From: Gluconacetobacter johannae | GTDB taxonomy: Bacteria; Pseudomonadota; Alphaproteobacteria; Acetobacterales; Acetobacteraceae | DNA length: 64,000 bases | Assembly (NCBI RefSeq): GCF_025994435.1 | Contig: NZ_BAQK01000054.1 | Location: forward strand, 110,581 to 174,580 | Direction of reading: 5' to 3' | In this document: piece by piece, positions 17,138 through 25,410 of the stretch | Position numbering within the stretch: position 1 is the first letter of the stretch | Layout of the letters: the number at the start of each line of letters is the position of its first letter | Position numbers and translations under genes: made by a program | Notes under the pieces: model-generated | What the model saw: the letters and a program-made list of their open reading frames with translations, nothing else | Told to the model about the DNA's origin: nothing | The model's database searches: none

Positions 17138-18853
17138 ATGACGGGCTCCACCATACTGCCGAGTGCCACCCTGCGCGTGCGACGCGTTCCGGATTGGTGC
17201 GTCACATATGCCATCGCATCGTTCGGTGCGTTGCTGTCGGTTGCGCTGTCGGGACATATCGGTGGACAACTGAACAATTTCTTTCATCTCTCCATCCTGG
17301 CCGGGTTGTATAACGAACCCCAATTCGCAAATGACCCGTTCATCCAGAGCTTGCGCTTCTATTCGTCCGGCTTCTGGCAACTGCTGTCCGGCCGCGTGCA
17401 TGGCCAGGACGTGTACGCAATTCTGTTCGTATTCCAGATCCTGTCGCGAACCCTTCTGTTCCTCGGCTTCCTGTCATGGGCAAGCCTTTTGGGAATCGAC
17501 AGTCCGAAAGAACGCCTGGTCTTCACGGCGCTTCTCGCCGTCTCCTCACCGTTGCATGCCTTTTCCCATGCAGGGGGCGGAGGCCTGCTGATTAACAACT
17601 TCACGCAATCCGAACTGGCGAACGGAACGACACTTCTGGCCCTGGCCTGGGCGGCGCGGGGGCGCGTCACCGCCGCCTTTGCCATGAACGGCGTGACGTT
17701 CTTCATCAACGCCTTCATCGCCGTCTGGACCGCGGTTCCTCTCGCCTTCATCCTGTGGTCCCAGGGACGACGGCATGAATGGACGTGGCCGGCGCTTCTG
17801 CGGCAAGCAGGCGTGGGTCTTGTGCTCTTCGGGCTGCTGGCCGCGCCCGTCGTCTACAACATCCTGAGCAATCCGTATGCCAGGCCGGCAGATTTCGATT
17901 ACGTCACCTATCTGACGTCGTTCTATCCGGATCATTTCCTGATATGGACCATCTCCTTTCGGGATGTGTGCCTGCTGACGGGCGTTTTCTGCTGCGGCGT
18001 ACTCGCCGCGCAGATGCTGCGTGCGCCCGGTTCGTATCTGACAGCCGCATTATGCGGGGCGGCGGCAGTCTGGATCTTCGGCGTTTTCCTTCCCTTCGCG
18101 ACCCATGCGCGCATGCTGCTGAACCTGCACCTGCTGCGATCGGGAAGCACGGTGCATCTGATGGCGGCGACCGCCATCGCGGCCCTGTCAACCAGATGGA
18201 TCTTTTCCCGCAACGAGATGGACCGTCTCGTGTGGGCGCCCGCGCTTATCCTGCTGTCCTGCTCGCTCAAACCTCTGCTGCCGCTGGCTATTCCGCTATT
18301 GCTGTGGCAGCGGACATCGCCGGTCATAACCGGCTCATGGCGCGTTTACGCGCCAGCGGCCCTGCTGCTGCCTGTCGTGCTGTTCAACGTGGCGCGGATC
18401 TATCACGCCATGGCATCCGACCGCGCCGATATCGCCCGACGAAATGAGTGGCAGGCCCTGGGTACATGGGCCAGGACCCAGACGAAGCCCGACGCTGTAT
18501 TTCTCGTCCCCCCTGGGGCCCTGCGGGATTCGGGCATGTTTCCCAGAGCCAGCGCGGATCAGGAACAACTGTCCGCGGGCGTCGTCGTATTCCCCTATTT
18601 TTCCCACCGGCAGGCATGGGTATTCGCCCAGGCCGGGGCCGCCGTGATGTGGGCGCCCGCCTATTACCAGACATGGCGGAGCAGGGTAACGGAGGTCAGA
18701 ACATTGCAGACTCTTCCTCAACGCCTGTCCTATGCCGCGGCTCACGGCATCGCCTATGTGGTCGATGGCTGCACGCAGGCCGATTCACAGGCACAGGCGG
18801 CTCGATTTGACCGTCTTTGCGTCTTCGCCGCGCCAGGGGTATCCACGCCATGA
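17138..18853 (+). CDS. polytopic membrane protein, GT-C-like (function unknown)
   Basis: A 571-residue protein with about 10-12 hydrophobic segments and a hydrophilic C-terminal part of roughly 130 residues. The first extracytoplasmic loop carries acidic residues (LYNEPQFANDPF), as is usual in GT-C transferases that use polyprenyl-phosphate sugars, but no definitive family motif is visible. It may equally be an uncharacterised DUF-type membrane protein. It lies between the UbiA enzyme and an SMR-type carrier and overlaps the latter by ATGA. That order matches a lipid-linked sugar synthase, transferase and flippase set. Confidence 0.6.
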   Translation: MTGSTILPSATLRVRRVPDWCVTYAIASFGALLSVALSGHIGGQLNNFFHLSILAGLYNEPQFANDPFIQSLRFYSSGFWQLLSGRVHGQDVYAILFVFQILSRTLLFLGFLSWASLLGIDSPKERLVFTALLAVSSPLHAFSHAGGGGLLINNFTQSELANGTTLLALAWAARGRVTAAFAMNGVTFFINAFIAVWTAVPLAFILWSQGRRHEWTWPALLRQAGVGLVLFGLLAAPVVYNILSNPYARPADFDYVTYLTSFYPDHFLIWTISFRDVCLLTGVFCCGVLAAQMLRAPGSYLTAALCGAAAVWIFGVFLPFATHARMLLNLHLLRSGSTVHLMAATAIAALSTRWIFSRNEMDRLVWAPALILLSCSLKPLLPLAIPLLLWQRTSPVITGSWRVYAPAALLLPVVLFNVARIYHAMASDRADIARRNEWQALGTWARTQTKPDAVFLVPPGALRDSGMFPRASADQEQLSAGVVVFPYFSHRQAWVFAQAGAAVMWAPAYYQTWRSRVTEVRTLQTLPQRLSYAAAHGIAYVVDGCTQADSQAQAARFDRLCVFAAPGVSTP

Positions 18854-19230
18854 CATTCGGAACAATCGGTCTTGTACTTATCAGCGTCCTGCTGTCCTCC
18901 TCCGCCCAGATCCTGCTGAAGACGGGAATGTCGGACCGGGCGGTCCAGGCCGCGATCGCGAACCGGTCCGGCGTCTGGGACGCGGTGTCGGTGATCGCGC
19001 TGAATGTGCCGGTCGTCCTGGGCCTGCTGGCCTTTGGCCTGAGCGCCGTCGTATGGCTTCTGGTGCTGGCGCGTATCGACGTGTCCCAGGCCTATCCCTG
19101 CGTCGCGTTCGGCATCGTTCTGACCGTCCTCGCCGGAATCATCTTTCTCGGCGAGAACATCCATCCGATGCGGGTCGTGGGGTTAGCCGTGATCGTCTCC
19201 GGCGTCGTGCTGATGGCGCGCGCATCGTAG
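18850..19230 (+). CDS. SMR/EmrE-family small membrane carrier (lipid-sugar flippase candidate)
   Basis: A 126-residue protein with four membrane helices typical of the small multidrug resistance superfamily (LISVLLSSSAQILLKTG; RIDVSQAYPCVAFGIVLT; FLGENIHPMRVVGLAVIVSG). Its SSSAQILLK start is closer to the ArnE/ArnF and related undecaprenyl-phosphate-sugar flippases than to drug exporters such as EmrE, which carry a membrane-embedded Glu at helix 1. None is seen there. It is translationally coupled to the upstream membrane protein. The likely role is moving a polyprenyl-phosphate sugar across the inner membrane (inference). Confidence 0.78.
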   Translation: MTFGTIGLVLISVLLSSSAQILLKTGMSDRAVQAAIANRSGVWDAVSVIALNVPVVLGLLAFGLSAVVWLLVLARIDVSQAYPCVAFGIVLTVLAGIIFLGENIHPMRVVGLAVIVSGVVLMARAS

Positions 19231-19274
19231 GACGCGACGTCCCATATCTGACATATGTTCCCCGGAGAGCGTCG

Positions 19275-20471
19275 ATGACGACGATGCTGAAGTTTGACGA
19301 CCGATACAGAGCCGTCGATGAAGACCGCATTCTGGACAGTCTTCTGCTGCTGGGCTGGGCATTCTGCGACGACACCGATCATGCCCGGGTCACCGCGCGA
19401 CAGGCCCTGGACCGCTGGATCGGCTGTGGCCTCGGCGTTCGTCCCGACCCGGCGGGACGGCGATTCTTCGATCCCGTCGAAGTAGTGCATTTCCTTAAAT
19501 ATGCCGGGACCATCGGCGACGATGATTTCTGGCAGACTCATTACGTGACGACCAGCCGCCAACTGGTCGGCGACCTGGCCGCGAAGGCGGATGGACCGGT
19601 CACGGTGACCCTCCGGCGGACCTACAATTTCCGCAATGCCCCCCCTGGCCGGGCAAGGCGCCTGAGACTGGGCCTGCCGCTGCGTCATCGCTGCGATTTT
19701 CTGGATATCCGCGCCCAGGTCCCCGATCACGGCGCAACCTGCGTCCTGAGTGACGGACGTCTGGACGTGCAGGTCCCCCCTTCGGCGGGGGAGGATATCA
19801 GCATCGGCGCCGACATCTGCTTCCGCCCGCGATCGGGCCTGGACGCTGCCGACCGGCCGGATGGCGATCTGTACCTGAAGCCGGACGAAGGGTTGATTAA
19901 GCTGTCCGCGCCGGTCGCCGCCCTTGCGCGGCGGCTGGGCGGATCGGCGTCGCCGGAGGTCGCGGTACGTGCCTTCTGGGATTTCATGATCGACGCGTTC
20001 CTTTCCGGCCCCGTGCATTATGACCAGGTCAGGCTCGACGCCCCCCTCGACTGGGTTCTCGAAGCCAGATGCTGCGATTGCCAGCTCGGATCGTCGTTTT
20101 TTGTCGCGCTCTGCCGGGCGCGGGGCATCCCGGCCCGGCTGGTGAGCGGACATTTTCTCTATCAGCGCTCGCCGACGCTGCATTACTGGTCGGAGGTCTG
20201 GCTCGACGGCCAGGGATGGGCGTCGTTCGATTTCATGAGTTGGGACCTGTCGAAAGGCGGCCGCGACCCTGCGTGGCGCGACCATTTTTTCGGGCGGGTG
20301 GACGCCCGCATGGTCACCCAATGCCTGCCCCGGCTCTTCACCGGGGCCGTGGGCGTGGCGATCCCGCCGACCTGGCGCATCCTGCAGACCTCCAGGGGCG
20401 ATGGCGTCGATATCAGCCTGATCGGCGCCGACGGCGCCCCCATCTACAGCGACCATGTCGCCATCAGCTAA
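19275..20471 (+). CDS. transglutaminase-like (papain-fold) protein
   Basis: A 398-residue protein with no signal peptide or membrane helix. The C-terminal third is a transglutaminase-core domain with an intact-looking triad: Cys in CCDCQLGSSFFVALCRARG, His in TLHYWSEVWLDG, Asp in WASFDFMSWD. The N-terminal two thirds include an immunoglobulin-like, strand-rich region (VTVTLRRTYNFRN) as in other bacterial members. Such enzymes act as proteases, amidases or acyl-transfer enzymes. It lies between the SMR carrier and the lipoyl-like proteins, so acyl or amide chemistry on a carrier or glycan is plausible. ATG at 19275 has GGAG 7 bases upstream. Confidence 0.75.
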   Translation: MTTMLKFDDRYRAVDEDRILDSLLLLGWAFCDDTDHARVTARQALDRWIGCGLGVRPDPAGRRFFDPVEVVHFLKYAGTIGDDDFWQTHYVTTSRQLVGDLAAKADGPVTVTLRRTYNFRNAPPGRARRLRLGLPLRHRCDFLDIRAQVPDHGATCVLSDGRLDVQVPPSAGEDISIGADICFRPRSGLDAADRPDGDLYLKPDEGLIKLSAPVAALARRLGGSASPEVAVRAFWDFMIDAFLSGPVHYDQVRLDAPLDWVLEARCCDCQLGSSFFVALCRARGIPARLVSGHFLYQRSPTLHYWSEVWLDGQGWASFDFMSWDLSKGGRDPAWRDHFFGRVDARMVTQCLPRLFTGAVGVAIPPTWRILQTSRGDGVDISLIGADGAPIYSDHVAIS

Positions 20472-20613
20472 AATAAGGCTTTTTTAAGATACCGGGGAAA
20501 ACCCGCGGATATCAGGATCGTTGTACGAGCCGTCGTCCAAACTATCGTCCTGTTCGATCCTGTTCGGCTCATACGCCTGCATCATTCGTCTTTTTCATAT
20601 AATGGGACCGATA

Positions 20614-20982
20614 ATGCTTTACGAATTCAAGCTTCCCGTCATCGTTCCGCAGATGTCCGGCGCCACCGTAGAATGTCTGTATAGCGCCAGGGACGATTCG
20701 CTTCGGCTGGGAAGCAAGCTGATGGATCTGAGCGTCGATCTCAGCAGCGCATTCGCCCAGGAATGCCCGCCCGTGTCGTTCTACCGGCTGGTGCTGCGCG
20801 AGGCGGTCTATCTTCGGCAAATCGACGTCCAGCCCGGACAGCACTGCGCCCTTGGCGACCGGATCGCGCTGTTCAGCACCGATCCTTCCGAACCGATCGA
20901 CCAGGAGACGACGCGCCAGGTGCGCTACACCATCGCGGGCATCATCCATCACGACGGCATGTGGACGGGGAGCCATTCATGA
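20614..20982 (+). CDS. lipoyl-domain paralogue lacking the lipoyl lysine
   Basis: A 122-residue protein that lines up along its whole length with the lipoyl protein at 14832: MLYEFKLPVIVP against MIYQLSVPAAVP, and LRQIDVQPGQHCALGDRIALFS against LREIKAEPGDWCAVGLRLALFS. Where the first has the THKAV hairpin with its lysine, this one reads SVDLSSAF and is lengthened by about 8 residues, so it cannot be lipoylated there. It may be a docking or scaffold half-domain. ATG at 20614 has GGGA 8 bases upstream (an ATG at 20602 has none). The stop overlaps the next start as ATGA. Confidence 0.7.
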   Translation: MLYEFKLPVIVPQMSGATVECLYSARDDSLRLGSKLMDLSVDLSSAFAQECPPVSFYRLVLREAVYLRQIDVQPGQHCALGDRIALFSTDPSEPIDQETTRQVRYTIAGIIHHDGMWTGSHS

Positions 20983-22352
20983 ACGGAATTCCCCTGCGGT
21001 TCGGGCCGCTGGCGTCGGATGGCTATGCCATCGTGCGCTCCGGATTGCGCTGGCTGCGCGAGAGCGGCCAGTTCTGCCGTGCCGGTCAACCCATCGCCTA
21101 TTGCAATGTCAGCCTGGAGCCGGCCAGCGTCCGCGTCGGCCGCCATCACGCGGTCGCCGATGAACTGGAATTGCAGGTGGTCTTCGCCCCCCGCGTCAGC
21201 GGCCGGCTGACCATCCATCCGGAAATGGCCCGCGGCGGCTATCTGAGCATTCGCGGGGTCGATGCCTGGAAGCCGGACACGGTCCTGGGGCATATCGAAC
21301 CCGACCAGCCGGTCGAGGAGGGCGATCCGGGACGGCTGCGCCTTATGGTGGTCGCGGGACGGCGCATGACCGCGCTGGCCGACGTGCATTCGGGCCTGCT
21401 GCCGGGCTGGAACGGCCGCAGTCGCGGCTGGTGGTGCGAGGAAGGCGAAACCCCCGTCACGCTCCTCAGCCTGGGCCTGTGCGACGCGACGGGGGTCATC
21501 CTGGGGGAGCAGTGCGCTTTCCTGGAAATGTTCGAAGCCGCCTCGGACGCGATGCAGTTCGTCTTCGTGCCCGATCACCCGGTGGCGCCCTGCGCGCCCG
21601 TGCTGCTGGACCAACTCACCCGGACGCCGGCCCAGTTCGACGCGCTTGCCGAGGATCTGCGCCGTTTTCTCGGCACGTCCGCCGTTCCGCCGACGGCCGA
21701 CGACTGGATGTTCGCCGGCGCCCTTTTGTCGGTGCTGCGGAACACGCCCCTGAAAGACAATTACAACATCATCTCCTCCACCGGGACCCGCCGCCTGGGA
21801 CCTCCGGATGCCGCCCTGCTCTCCCTCAGTGCCGAGCCGCAATCCATCCTGCGCCATCGCACGCTCGGGTATCATCTGCATATCATGCGTCACCATCAGG
21901 CCGCCGCCGGGCCGGCCATCCAGGCCTGGCTGAGCAGCGCCTTCGAACCGGTCAAGCGATCCATCGACGTCATTCGCCAGGATTACGAGAAGCTGATCGA
22001 CACGCTCGCCCGCACCACGGGGGGCCGGATCCTCGTCCTGAACCGCATGTCCACATCCGGCTACGAGGATATATCGAACTACATGGCCTTCGACGCGCCC
22101 ATGAGCGCCACGCTGTCGAACATCGCGGCCAAGGAGCAGAACCTGATGCTCCACGACATCGCCGAGACGCGCGAACTGACCATCATCGACGTCGATGCCC
22201 TGGCCGCCGAACTGGGTGCCGGCCAGCACCTGCCGGACGGCATCCACCAGAGCGGGCAGATGCAGGTCGCCCTGCGCCAGCGGATCCTTCAGGCCATGGC
22301 CGACATACGCGACGCCACGCCGGACGTCAGGGTGGCCGGGCGCGATCACTGA
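20979..22352 (+). CDS. SGNH-domain protein with lipoyl-like N-terminal region
   Basis: A 457-residue protein. Residues 1-110 look like a barrel-sandwich (lipoyl-like) fold: FCRAGQPIAYCNVSL and LQVVFAPRVSGRLTIHP, without a lysine hairpin. A middle region of unknown fold follows. Residues 250-440 resemble an SGNH hydrolase/acyltransferase with the asparagine block (RILVLNRMSTSG), the helix preceding TIIDVDALAAEL, and the catalytic-type D-x-x-H in LPDGIHQSG. It has no signal peptide. It is coupled to the upstream lipoyl-like gene by ATGA, with GGGGAG at about 20968. Its tail overlaps the convergent SSS transporter gene by 7 bases. Possible role: acyl transfer or hydrolysis using the lipoyl carrier (inference). 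Confidence 0.62.
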   Translation: MNGIPLRFGPLASDGYAIVRSGLRWLRESGQFCRAGQPIAYCNVSLEPASVRVGRHHAVADELELQVVFAPRVSGRLTIHPEMARGGYLSIRGVDAWKPDTVLGHIEPDQPVEEGDPGRLRLMVVAGRRMTALADVHSGLLPGWNGRSRGWWCEEGETPVTLLSLGLCDATGVILGEQCAFLEMFEAASDAMQFVFVPDHPVAPCAPVLLDQLTRTPAQFDALAEDLRRFLGTSAVPPTADDWMFAGALLSVLRNTPLKDNYNIISSTGTRRLGPPDAALLSLSAEPQSILRHRTLGYHLHIMRHHQAAAGPAIQAWLSSAFEPVKRSIDVIRQDYEKLIDTLARTTGGRILVLNRMSTSGYEDISNYMAFDAPMSATLSNIAAKEQNLMLHDIAETRELTIIDVDALAAELGAGQHLPDGIHQSGQMQVALRQRILQAMADIRDATPDVRVAGRDH

Positions 22353-23758
22353 CGCGGCATCTCGTCCCGCCGCAGGATCGGCACCAGCGCCCGGCTGGGC
22401 AGCAGGCGGCTGCCGCCCCACAGGATGGCGGCGTTCGTCACCAGGCCGACCAGGCCCGGATTGATCCCGCCCAGGTCGATGTCGCCCAGATACAGCCCGA
22501 CCGACAGCAGATCGCCCGCCACCAGCCCAGCGACCACGGCCGCGGGGCTGACGGCCCGCGCCGCCAGGATGGCGAATATGCCGGGCGCCACCTGCGTGAC
22601 GCCGAAATAGTACATGGTGTTGAACTTAATCATCACGCCCGACGCATGCGCCGCGCTGACGATCGAGAACAGCAGATAGACCGCAATCACGATCTGCGCC
22701 CCGTAACGCTGCTGGCGATCCGACAGGCCATGCAGCAGATTGTGCGACACCAATGGGCCGATGGCCAGGCAGATCCCCGCCAGCACGACCAACGCCGACA
22801 GCGCGCAGGCCGCCGCCACCAACCCGTCCATCCACCCCGGCAACAGGGCCAGGGATACTGCCATGAAAGCATCGTTGGGCGCATGCAGCGGCATCCCCGA
22901 CCGCCGCGCATAATCCGCGACCCAGTACAGGAACGGGAACATCAGCATGTAAAGCGGCATCAGGATCTGGTTGCGCCGGACGATCCGTCGCGACCGGCCG
23001 GTAAACAGGAAGGCGATCGTCTGGGGCGCGACGCAGAAACCGATGGCCTGCAGCACCACCGTGGACATGGCGAACGCCTCCTCGCGTCCGGTCGGGCGGA
23101 TTTGCGCGATATCCTGCCCAGCCTGCCGGACATCGGGCAGATGGCCCGAGGCCAGCAGCGCCGCGACACCGGCCGCCACGACGGCGACGATCATCATGAC
23201 GTCCTTCAGGATCGACACATAGGCCGGCGCCCGGATCCCCGACAGCGCCACCCAGAAGAAGGCCGTCACCGCCGCCACCGTCGTGATGACGACTGTCGGA
23301 ACCGGCCAGCCGAACCCCTGCAGCACGGCCAGGAGGCCGGTGAATTGCAGGTCGCCGAACGGGATCAGGAACAGGATGGCGTTCAGCGCCATCGCGACCT
23401 CGACCGCGCGGCTGCCGAAATGGTGCCGGAACAGATCGGCCATGGTGATGGCGTTATGGTCCCGCCCGGCCTGCCAGATCCAGGGGTTGAGGAAATAGCC
23501 GACGGGATAGGCCAGGACGATATAGCTGAGGAACCAGATGACGAACGCGGTGCCGTGACTGAACGTCCCGGCCGGAAATCCCAGGACGCTGCCGATGCTG
23601 TAGGTCTCGCCCACCGCCAGGAAGAACAGCAGCACCCCACCGAACTGCCCGGAGGCAACGAAGAAATCCCGCGACCCCTGGTGATGATGTCCCCGCCGGG
23701 AATACAGCGCGATCGCCAGCGACAACAGGATCACGAGGCAAAACGTCACTGTCGCCAT
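22346..23758 (-). CDS. sodium:solute symporter (SSS family)
   Basis: A 470-residue inner-membrane carrier with about 13 helices. The SSS pattern is clear: DFFVASGQFGGVLLFFLAVG, the helix-2 region TYSIGSVLGFPAGTFSHG, and AITMADLFRHHFGSRAVEV. The substrate is unknown. The small DUF3311 protein and a ureohydrolase lie directly upstream in the same leftward transcript, which suggests a guanidino compound, amine or organic acid. The ATG at 23758 has only a weak ribosome binding site. Confidence 0.88.
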   Translation of the reverse strand: MATVTFCLVILLSLAIALYSRRGHHHQGSRDFFVASGQFGGVLLFFLAVGETYSIGSVLGFPAGTFSHGTAFVIWFLSYIVLAYPVGYFLNPWIWQAGRDHNAITMADLFRHHFGSRAVEVAMALNAILFLIPFGDLQFTGLLAVLQGFGWPVPTVVITTVAAVTAFFWVALSGIRAPAYVSILKDVMMIVAVVAAGVAALLASGHLPDVRQAGQDIAQIRPTGREEAFAMSTVVLQAIGFCVAPQTIAFLFTGRSRRIVRRNQILMPLYMLMFPFLYWVADYARRSGMPLHAPNDAFMAVSLALLPGWMDGLVAAACALSALVVLAGICLAIGPLVSHNLLHGLSDRQQRYGAQIVIAVYLLFSIVSAAHASGVMIKFNTMYYFGVTQVAPGIFAILAARAVSPAAVVAGLVAGDLLSVGLYLGDIDLGGINPGLVGLVTNAAILWGGSRLLPSRALVPILRRDEMPRQ

Positions 23759-23802
23759 GAAGGGGCTTTCTTTCCGTTGGCCTGTCGAATGCGCGGGGGG
23801 TA

Positions 23803-24075
23803 TCAGCCCGCCTCGTCCGCCCGGTGGCGGTCATGCAGGAACCAGACGGCGGACAGGCAGACGCTGGTCAGGACGAACCACGCGAACAGCCAGAACACCA
23901 CCGTGGGAAACCCCAGCACCGTTCCCCCCACGCGGTCCAGCAGCGGCAACGCCAGGTCGACCGCGACGAAGGGAAGGCCCACCCCGACCGGAATTCTCCA
24001 CAGCGGAGCACGGACGTCCCGCCGTCTCCGCGCGGTACCCTGCGGCGCGATCGTCCGGGAAACCGCCTTAACCAC
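23803..24075 (-). CDS. DUF3311 small membrane protein, SSS partner
   Basis: A 90-residue protein with two membrane helices (PFVAVDLALPLL region and VVFWLFAWFVLTSVCLSAVW). This length and arrangement match DUF3311 proteins encoded next to SSS permeases, where they appear to be a small accessory subunit. The GTG start at 24075 overlaps the end of the ureohydrolase gene by 8 bases, so translation is probably coupled. It is 44 bases ahead of the transporter gene. Confidence 0.72.
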   Translation of the reverse strand: MVKAVSRTIAPQGTARRRRDVRAPLWRIPVGVGLPFVAVDLALPLLDRVGGTVLGFPTVVFWLFAWFVLTSVCLSAVWFLHDRHRADEAG

Positions 24076-25027
24076 GGGCCTGCCGGCAACCCGACGCGAC
24101 GACGCACAGCAGTTCGAACAGAACGGTCGCCCCCGCCAGCGCGGTGATGCCGGACAGGTCGAAGGGCGGCGCGACCTCCACCACGTCGGCGCCGACGATC
24201 CGGACGCCGTCCAGCAGGCGCAGCATCTGCTGGGCCTCGCGCGTGGTGAAGCCGCCGATTTCCGGCGTACCTGTCCCCGGCGCCATCGAGGGGTCCAGGC
24301 AGTCGATATCGAAGGTCACGTAGGTCGGGCCATCCCCCGCGACCCGCCGCGCCTCCTCCATGACCCGCTCGGGGCCCAGGCGCACGCATTCCTCCATATA
24401 CATCGTCCGTATGCCCTGTGCCCTGGCCCAGTCATGCTCGGCCGGGTCATAGAGCGACCCGCGCAGGCCGATCTGGATCGTGCGCCTCGGGTCAAGGATC
24501 CCCTCTTCGATCGCGCGGCGGAACGGCGTGCCATGGGTGTAGGGGCTGTTGCCGAAATAGGTGTCGTTGGTGTCCGAATGGGCGTCGAACTGGATCAGGC
24601 CCACCGGCCCCGACCGTGCCACGGCACGCAGCACGGGCAAGGTTGTCAGATGATCGCCCCCGACTCCCAGCGGGATCGCCCCCGCCCGCACGATTGCCGC
24701 CACCCCCGCCGCGATCCGTTCCAACGTGTCCCCGATATCGGTCGGATTGACCGACAGATCGCCGACATCGGCCACACGGGCGATGCGGAACGGCTGCAGG
24801 CCGGTCACGTGATGGACGCTACGCATCATGCTGGACTGGCTGCGGACCTCGCGCGGGCCATGCCGCGCGCCGGCGCGATTGGTGGTGCCCCCATCCCACG
24901 GGATGCCGTACAGCGCCACATCCAGGCCCGCTGCCGATTCCCGGTACGGCAGGCGCATGAAGGTCGCAAGACCGGCGAAACGAGGCACGCGTGCGGCATC
25001 AACCGGCTGGCAGTCGTCTGGTTCCAT
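24068..25027 (-). CDS. agmatinase-like ureohydrolase
   Basis: Mn-dependent hydrolase of the arginase/agmatinase superfamily, 319 residues, that releases urea from a guanidino substrate. All metal-site motifs are present: GVGGDH, FDAHSD, and TFDIDCLDPSMAPGTGTPE. GGTTNRAGARHGPREVR is the usual substrate-side loop. Agmatinase, guanidinobutyrase, guanidinopropionase and guanidine hydrolase are all in this family and cannot be told apart here. The start ATG at 25027 gives the normal family length. The frame stays open upstream to 25138, but that extension has no homology. It is operonic with DUF3311 and SSS genes. Confidence 0.85.
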   Translation of the reverse strand: MEPDDCQPVDAARVPRFAGLATFMRLPYRESAAGLDVALYGIPWDGGTTNRAGARHGPREVRSQSSMMRSVHHVTGLQPFRIARVADVGDLSVNPTDIGDTLERIAAGVAAIVRAGAIPLGVGGDHLTTLPVLRAVARSGPVGLIQFDAHSDTNDTYFGNSPYTHGTPFRRAIEEGILDPRRTIQIGLRGSLYDPAEHDWARAQGIRTMYMEECVRLGPERVMEEARRVAGDGPTYVTFDIDCLDPSMAPGTGTPEIGGFTTREAQQMLRLLDGVRIVGADVVEVAPPFDLSGITALAGATVLFELLCVVASGCRQARG

Positions 25028-25092
25028 TGGAATATTCCGATCACGACATGAAAATCGGAATATCCATGGTTTCCGCCGATCCGGCAAGGCCG

Positions 25093-25334
25093 TCACGCCC
25101 CGGCGCGGGCCGCCCGGGCGCGATACATGTAGAACCACAGCAGCGTCTTGGCGTCGGTCCTGCCGATGCGCGGAATATCGTCACGCTGTCCACCGCGACC
25201 CGCCGCAGGTCGAACCCCGCCGCGGCCGCCAGCCACCGCCGGAAATGCGGGGCTACGCGGACCCGCGCATGGCAGTCCGCCGGGATCGTCGGGGCGAAGA
25301 CGATCGGGACCCGCCCGCTCCCTACCTCGTCCAT
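25093..25334 (-). pseudogene. small frameshifted gene (unknown family)
   Basis: Codon third positions are consistently G/C in one leftward frame from the ATG at 25334 (MDEVGSGRVPIVFAPTIPAD...) down to about 25185. The coding signature then switches to another frame that reads DDIPRIGRTDAKTLLWFYMY and ends at a TGA at 25093-25095. Neither frame alone looks coding throughout. This suggests a real gene of about 80 codons broken by one frameshift, or a sequencing error. I do not recognise the family. It lies 65 bases upstream of the ureohydrolase start and runs in the same direction. Confidence 0.35.
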
Positions 25335-25410
25335 TGACGGCCCGATTCCCGGTGACTCGCGATTCCCGCGATGAAGATGGTCATTGTCCGATCATCCCCC
25401 CCAGTACCAC

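Noticed and set aside
18850..19230. EmrE-like drug exporter
   Set aside because: The membrane-embedded Glu of drug-exporting SMR proteins is not seen in helix 1, and the genetic context is lipid-linked sugar synthesis.
21431..25051. A very long rightward open frame (1206 codons)
   Set aside because: It is the antisense of the SSS, DUF3311 and ureohydrolase genes and out of frame with the SGNH gene. Its product is an implausible Arg/His/Gln/Pro-rich string without motifs. It arises from high GC content.
25028..25138. Longer start for the ureohydrolase at 25138
   Set aside because: The extra 37 residues have no family similarity and overlap the end of the frameshifted upstream gene. ATG 25027 gives the normal family length.
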